A stretch of 27,727 bases of DNA, from the NCBI GenBank assembly GCA_003427395.1, contig BFEA01000565.1, positions 15,158 to 42,884 on the forward strand. Reading direction: 5' to 3'. Shown piece by piece: positions 24,924-27,727 of the stretch. Positions within the stretch are counted from its first letter, which is position 1. Each line of letters starts with the position of its first letter. The position numbers were made by a program, and so were the translations under genes. The notes under the pieces are model-generated. The model did no database searches and was not told the DNA's origin. It worked only from the letters and a program-made list of their open reading frames with translations. This DNA comes from Chara braunii (Eukaryota > Streptophyta > Charophyceae > Charales > Characeae).

Positions 24924-25790
24924 CTAACCTTCCCCCCTCTTTCCCCTGAGCCATTTTGCGCAGAAGTCTTGTACTTTTTGGTATGTTTCCTGTTGTGTAT
25001 GTGTGTGTTGGATTTGGGCTTTGACTTCTTCCCAGTGAGTTGTTAACTTTGTTTGGATTTGTTGTTGTATGCTTTCAATGAATTCGGGTCCTTCCAACCT
25101 CACCCCTTCCATCTCGTATGTACAGCGGCGTTTCGAAAGCGCCCATAGCACCGCCCTACGTCCCAGTTCAAACATGTTTTGGGTGAAGTCATCCTCCTGT
25201 TTTGCATCCCATGTTTCTAATAGTAATGCTTGCCAATTCCATGGCCAGGGCGTCGTTACTTCCAACTGATTCCAAATCTTGTCTCACCAGCGCCAGAGTA
25301 GGACCGCTCCTGGACATTGCAGGAAGATATGTTTTATGGTTTCTGACCTTTTCCTTGATAGAAAGGACGAAACAGAGTTTGCACCAGGGCAGGGCCTGCC
25401 CACTTTGTTCCAAGGATGTCCTGTCTATTAGCCAGTCGTTTGTTGGTAGGCAACGTTGTTCTTTCTGCCATTGGAGGGAGGCCAGTTTTGCTGGTTTCGT
25501 CTTAATAACGAGATGAAACCATTTTTGATTCCTTGCTAATGTTCAAGTGCTTCATCCATCTAGCCTCCACCTGATCACGTAGATTAGACGTTGGACGGAG
25601 TAGTTTGTATGTTGATTTGACTGTTATGCTATGTAATTTTTTGATGCATTTCTTGCCCCTTCCGGAGAGAGGTCCATGTCCACTGCATTGGGTCTAACGG
25701 TCGTTGAGTGATCGGAGTTTTATCCCCATTTTCCAGCACTCTGATACGTGATAGTTCCTCCTTTTGGAAAAAACTTGTTTCTAAGCCTTA
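24924..25790 (-). pseudogene. 3' end of a second LINE ORF2 (zf-RVT), decayed
   Basis: The minus strand, read in several phases, gives a continuous LINE tail: VKSTYKLLRPTSNLRDQVEARWMKHLN, then QKWFHLVIKTKPAKLASLQW, then a WCKLC cysteine pair, and after a phase change SETIKHIFLQCPGAVLLWRW. This is the C-x2-C ... H-x4-C zf-RVT pattern followed by the aromatic motif. Next come a TGA and an open stretch (AVLWALSKRRCTYEMEG, typical LINE C-terminus) to a stop at 24924. The sequence differs clearly from the LINE at 12374-19900, so this is a separate family. Upstream parts are not recognisable beyond about 25800. Confidence 0.7.
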
Positions 25791-26997
25791 TGTCTAGTGA
25801 TGTTCAAAATTGATTTCCGTAATTCCATGTCACCACTTTGAAATTCTTGTTTCTAGAGTTTCGTACTAAGTTTTGTACGAGTATATTCCGTTAAGTACGT
25901 CTTCAACAGTCATCAATGGTTTGAGAGTGTTGTGGGATGGGGGGTTTGGAGCGTGCAGCTTGCGGGGATCGCCTTCTTCAAGGTTGGGCTTTCGGTCTGG
26001 AGGATGGGAACCCCGCCCCGCGAGGACTATACAACGTGGGAGGTGCAGTTCCTCGAGAGGGTAGGGTGGATACGAGGCTGCTCCTTTTTTTTTTTTCTTT
26101 TTTTTTTGTTGCTGTTAGGGCCATCATGGCCCTATCAGTTGGTTGCCTGAAACCCCATCTTCCCCAATTGGCTGGTCATCCTCCCGGTCCCTCCCTACTC
26201 GTAGAGCCCCCGGGCCTCTTTCCTACTGATCCTACCCCCACCTGAAAATTTGCCTGTTGTGGTCTCATATCCTGCAGCTTATTGGTCCAAGCTTAGTTCC
26301 AGGCATCTGCAACTCCCCTAAGTTAACTGGATGGATAAAGGTTGTTCTATTCTTGGGTCAGGGCGGGTTTTGGGTTGGATCCGCCTTAGTGGAGGCAGAT
26401 AGAAACAACGGGTGCTGTTTTTCAGTGGGGTTTGATGCAAGGAAGGTCGTCGCATTTGGAGAGTTGGGATGAAGGGTTTGGGGGAACTCCCATTCCATGG
26501 GGGCATACTTTTGGCGGGAACTGTATGCCCCCCCCCCCGCCCCCCAACCAAAAAAAAAAAAGGAGGGTTTGTCCTGAGCTGGGGTTGGGAGAAAAGGGCA
26601 TCCTCTCAACGGGGGCGTTTGTCTTTTTCCTCAGGAGAAGGGGGTGTTCTTAGTAGCTGCAGGCGCTCATTCCTTCTTATCTTGTATTGCTTTGACTATA
26701 TGCTGGACCGGGAGGGAGCCCTATCCTGGAGGGGTAGCAACTAGGAGGGAGGTGTTGTGTCTGAGAGGAGAAGGGCAGTTACTGTAGTCTCTGAGGATCC
26801 CAAACGGCTCGACGATCGTTGGCTAGGGCGAGCAGTCGTACTTTTTTGTGGTTTCCTGTTGATTGAACATTGCTTATACAATTTCCACTGGTTCGGAGCA
26901 AGCACTTAAAAACCAAGTACGAATAGGTGTGTAGTTATTTCCAGCAAACGACAATATTTTTCTTTAGAGGTCACTCTCTACGGTAGCCATCTTGACT
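25791..26997. other. Unassigned sequence
   Basis: No supported gene on either strand. It includes T runs (about 26080-26108), a C run beside an A run (26528-26563) and many short open frames of no clear character. It could hold more of the decayed LINE to the left. Confidence 0.4.
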
Positions 26998-27262
26998 AAA
27001 GAACCAAAACAAATGCCGAAATAAAACAGGATCTCCTCCTCCTGCAGGATCAAAAAGGGTGGTATTAAAATTTCTATCAGTTAATAGCCTAGTAATAACA
27101 CCTGCTAATACCAGAAGTGGCAATAAAAGTAGAAAAGTTGTAATTAGCACAAACCAAACAAATAGAGGTAATCTATGCATGGTCATTCATGGGCCACGCA
27201 TGTTAAAAATAGTCGAATTAAATTGATAGCACCTAATATTGAGGAAACACATGATAATGCGA
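26998..27262 (-). pseudogene. cox1: Mitochondrial cox1 fragment (NUMT)
   Basis: The minus strand encodes an internal part of cytochrome c oxidase subunit I. It starts with VSSILGAINLI, shifts phase near 27215, continues FNMRGP, then a TGA (27187-27189), then [45 protein letters not shown] and HLFWFF, where homology ends. This matches the conserved middle of COX1. The [11 protein letters not shown] wording fits green-plant mitochondria as I recall them. The shift, the stop and substitutions at normally invariant residues show it is not functional. It is a mitochondrial DNA insertion in the nuclear genome, or possibly a stray organelle fragment in the assembly. Confidence 0.88.
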
Positions 27263-27418
27263 CACTGCTACACAGTCTTTGAGGAGGGGCAAGCACTGTG
27301 CGCCGTGTCCATGGAGCACTGGTATGCTCAGTTAGATCTGGAGGAGGAGGACGATTCGCCATCATCACCCACAACACCTACGCAAGTGGCAGGATGTTCA
27401 TGCATCGGCATCAATAGA

Positions 27419-27478
27419 AACAACAACAACAACAATAACAACAACAACAACAACAACAATAACGACAACAACGGCAAT
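27419..27478. repeat. AAC-type microsatellite
   Basis: Imperfect (AAC)n with AAT and GAC interruptions. An open frame crossing it on the plus strand encodes an Asn run and I regard it as spurious. Just downstream, a segment of about 36 bases is imperfectly repeated (about 27463-27499 and 27517-27552). Confidence 0.85.
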
Positions 27479-27656
27479 ATCGTTGTTGCTGTTGCCGGTC
27501 CCTTTCATGGCGATTCTGGCGACAACGACAATATCATTGTTGCTGCTGCCTGTGTTGCCACACGTTCATTGAACACGCGTTTTGCGTTAATGTTTTGAAC
27601 GCGGCTAGACGCGTTGAACGCGTTTGCGCAAGGCGCGGGGGTGTGGACTAGGGGCC

Positions 27657-27684
27657 GTGTGTGTGTATGTGTGTGTGTGTGTGC

Positions 27685-27727
<43 letters not shown>
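27657..27727. repeat. TG then GA microsatellite
   Basis: (TG)n with a few interruptions runs into (GA)n and reaches the window edge, so its true length is unknown. Confidence 0.9.

Noticed and set aside
27239-27598. 119-codon plus-strand frame with an Asn run
   Set aside because: It overlaps the cox1 fragment on the other strand and a microsatellite. The Asn run is just (AAC)n.

Overview
The window looks like repeat-rich nuclear DNA of a streptophyte (green-plant lineage). It is dominated by decayed retrotransposons. The evidence is plant-type L1 LINEs with a zf-RVT tail, a Ty3/gypsy LTR element primed by initiator tRNA-Met, and a mitochondrial cox1 fragment whose residues fit the green-plant protein. 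A charophyte alga such as Chara would fit, but that is inference. I found no intact host gene, no rRNA or tRNA gene and no CRISPR array.

1-11280 (minus strand): a Ty3/gypsy element, read right to left. Its parts are a 5' LTR (8828-11280, interrupted by a 785-base assembly gap), a primer-binding site, gag, a CCHC nucleocapsid, protease, reverse transcriptase, RNase H, integrase and an extra 3' gene region. A 3' LTR stub (1-422) is cut by the window edge. Two features are unusual. A C4HC3 PHD-type finger sits between RNase H and the integrase zinc domain. Downstream of pol there are reading frames of unknown function that, by eye, hold three diverged copies of one domain. The element carries several stops and frameshifts, and the comparable LTR segments differ at 26 of 422 positions by my hand count.

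11281-12373: flanking DNA with a broken, gene-like reading frame that the LTR abuts, then a poly(A)/poly(T) pair.

12374 to about 19900 (minus strand): a nearly full-length but dead L1-type LINE. It has a 5' leader with a C(UUCG)G hairpin, a very long ORF1 (about 830 codons, with an unrecognised C-terminal domain), and ORF2 (AP endonuclease, reverse transcriptase, zf-RVT), followed by a 3' UTR and a poly(A) tail.

19900-24900: non-coding, repeat-structured DNA. It contains a minisatellite of about 145-172 bp per unit, a 217-bp tandem repeat of long near-perfect hairpins, small tandem duplications, and an AT-rich island with a candidate 24-bp terminal inverted repeat and four 14-bp palindromes.

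24924-25790: the 3' end of a second, different LINE (minus strand). 25800-26990 holds nothing recognisable. 26998-27262 is a cox1-derived NUMT (minus strand), and the window ends in AAC, TG and GA microsatellites.
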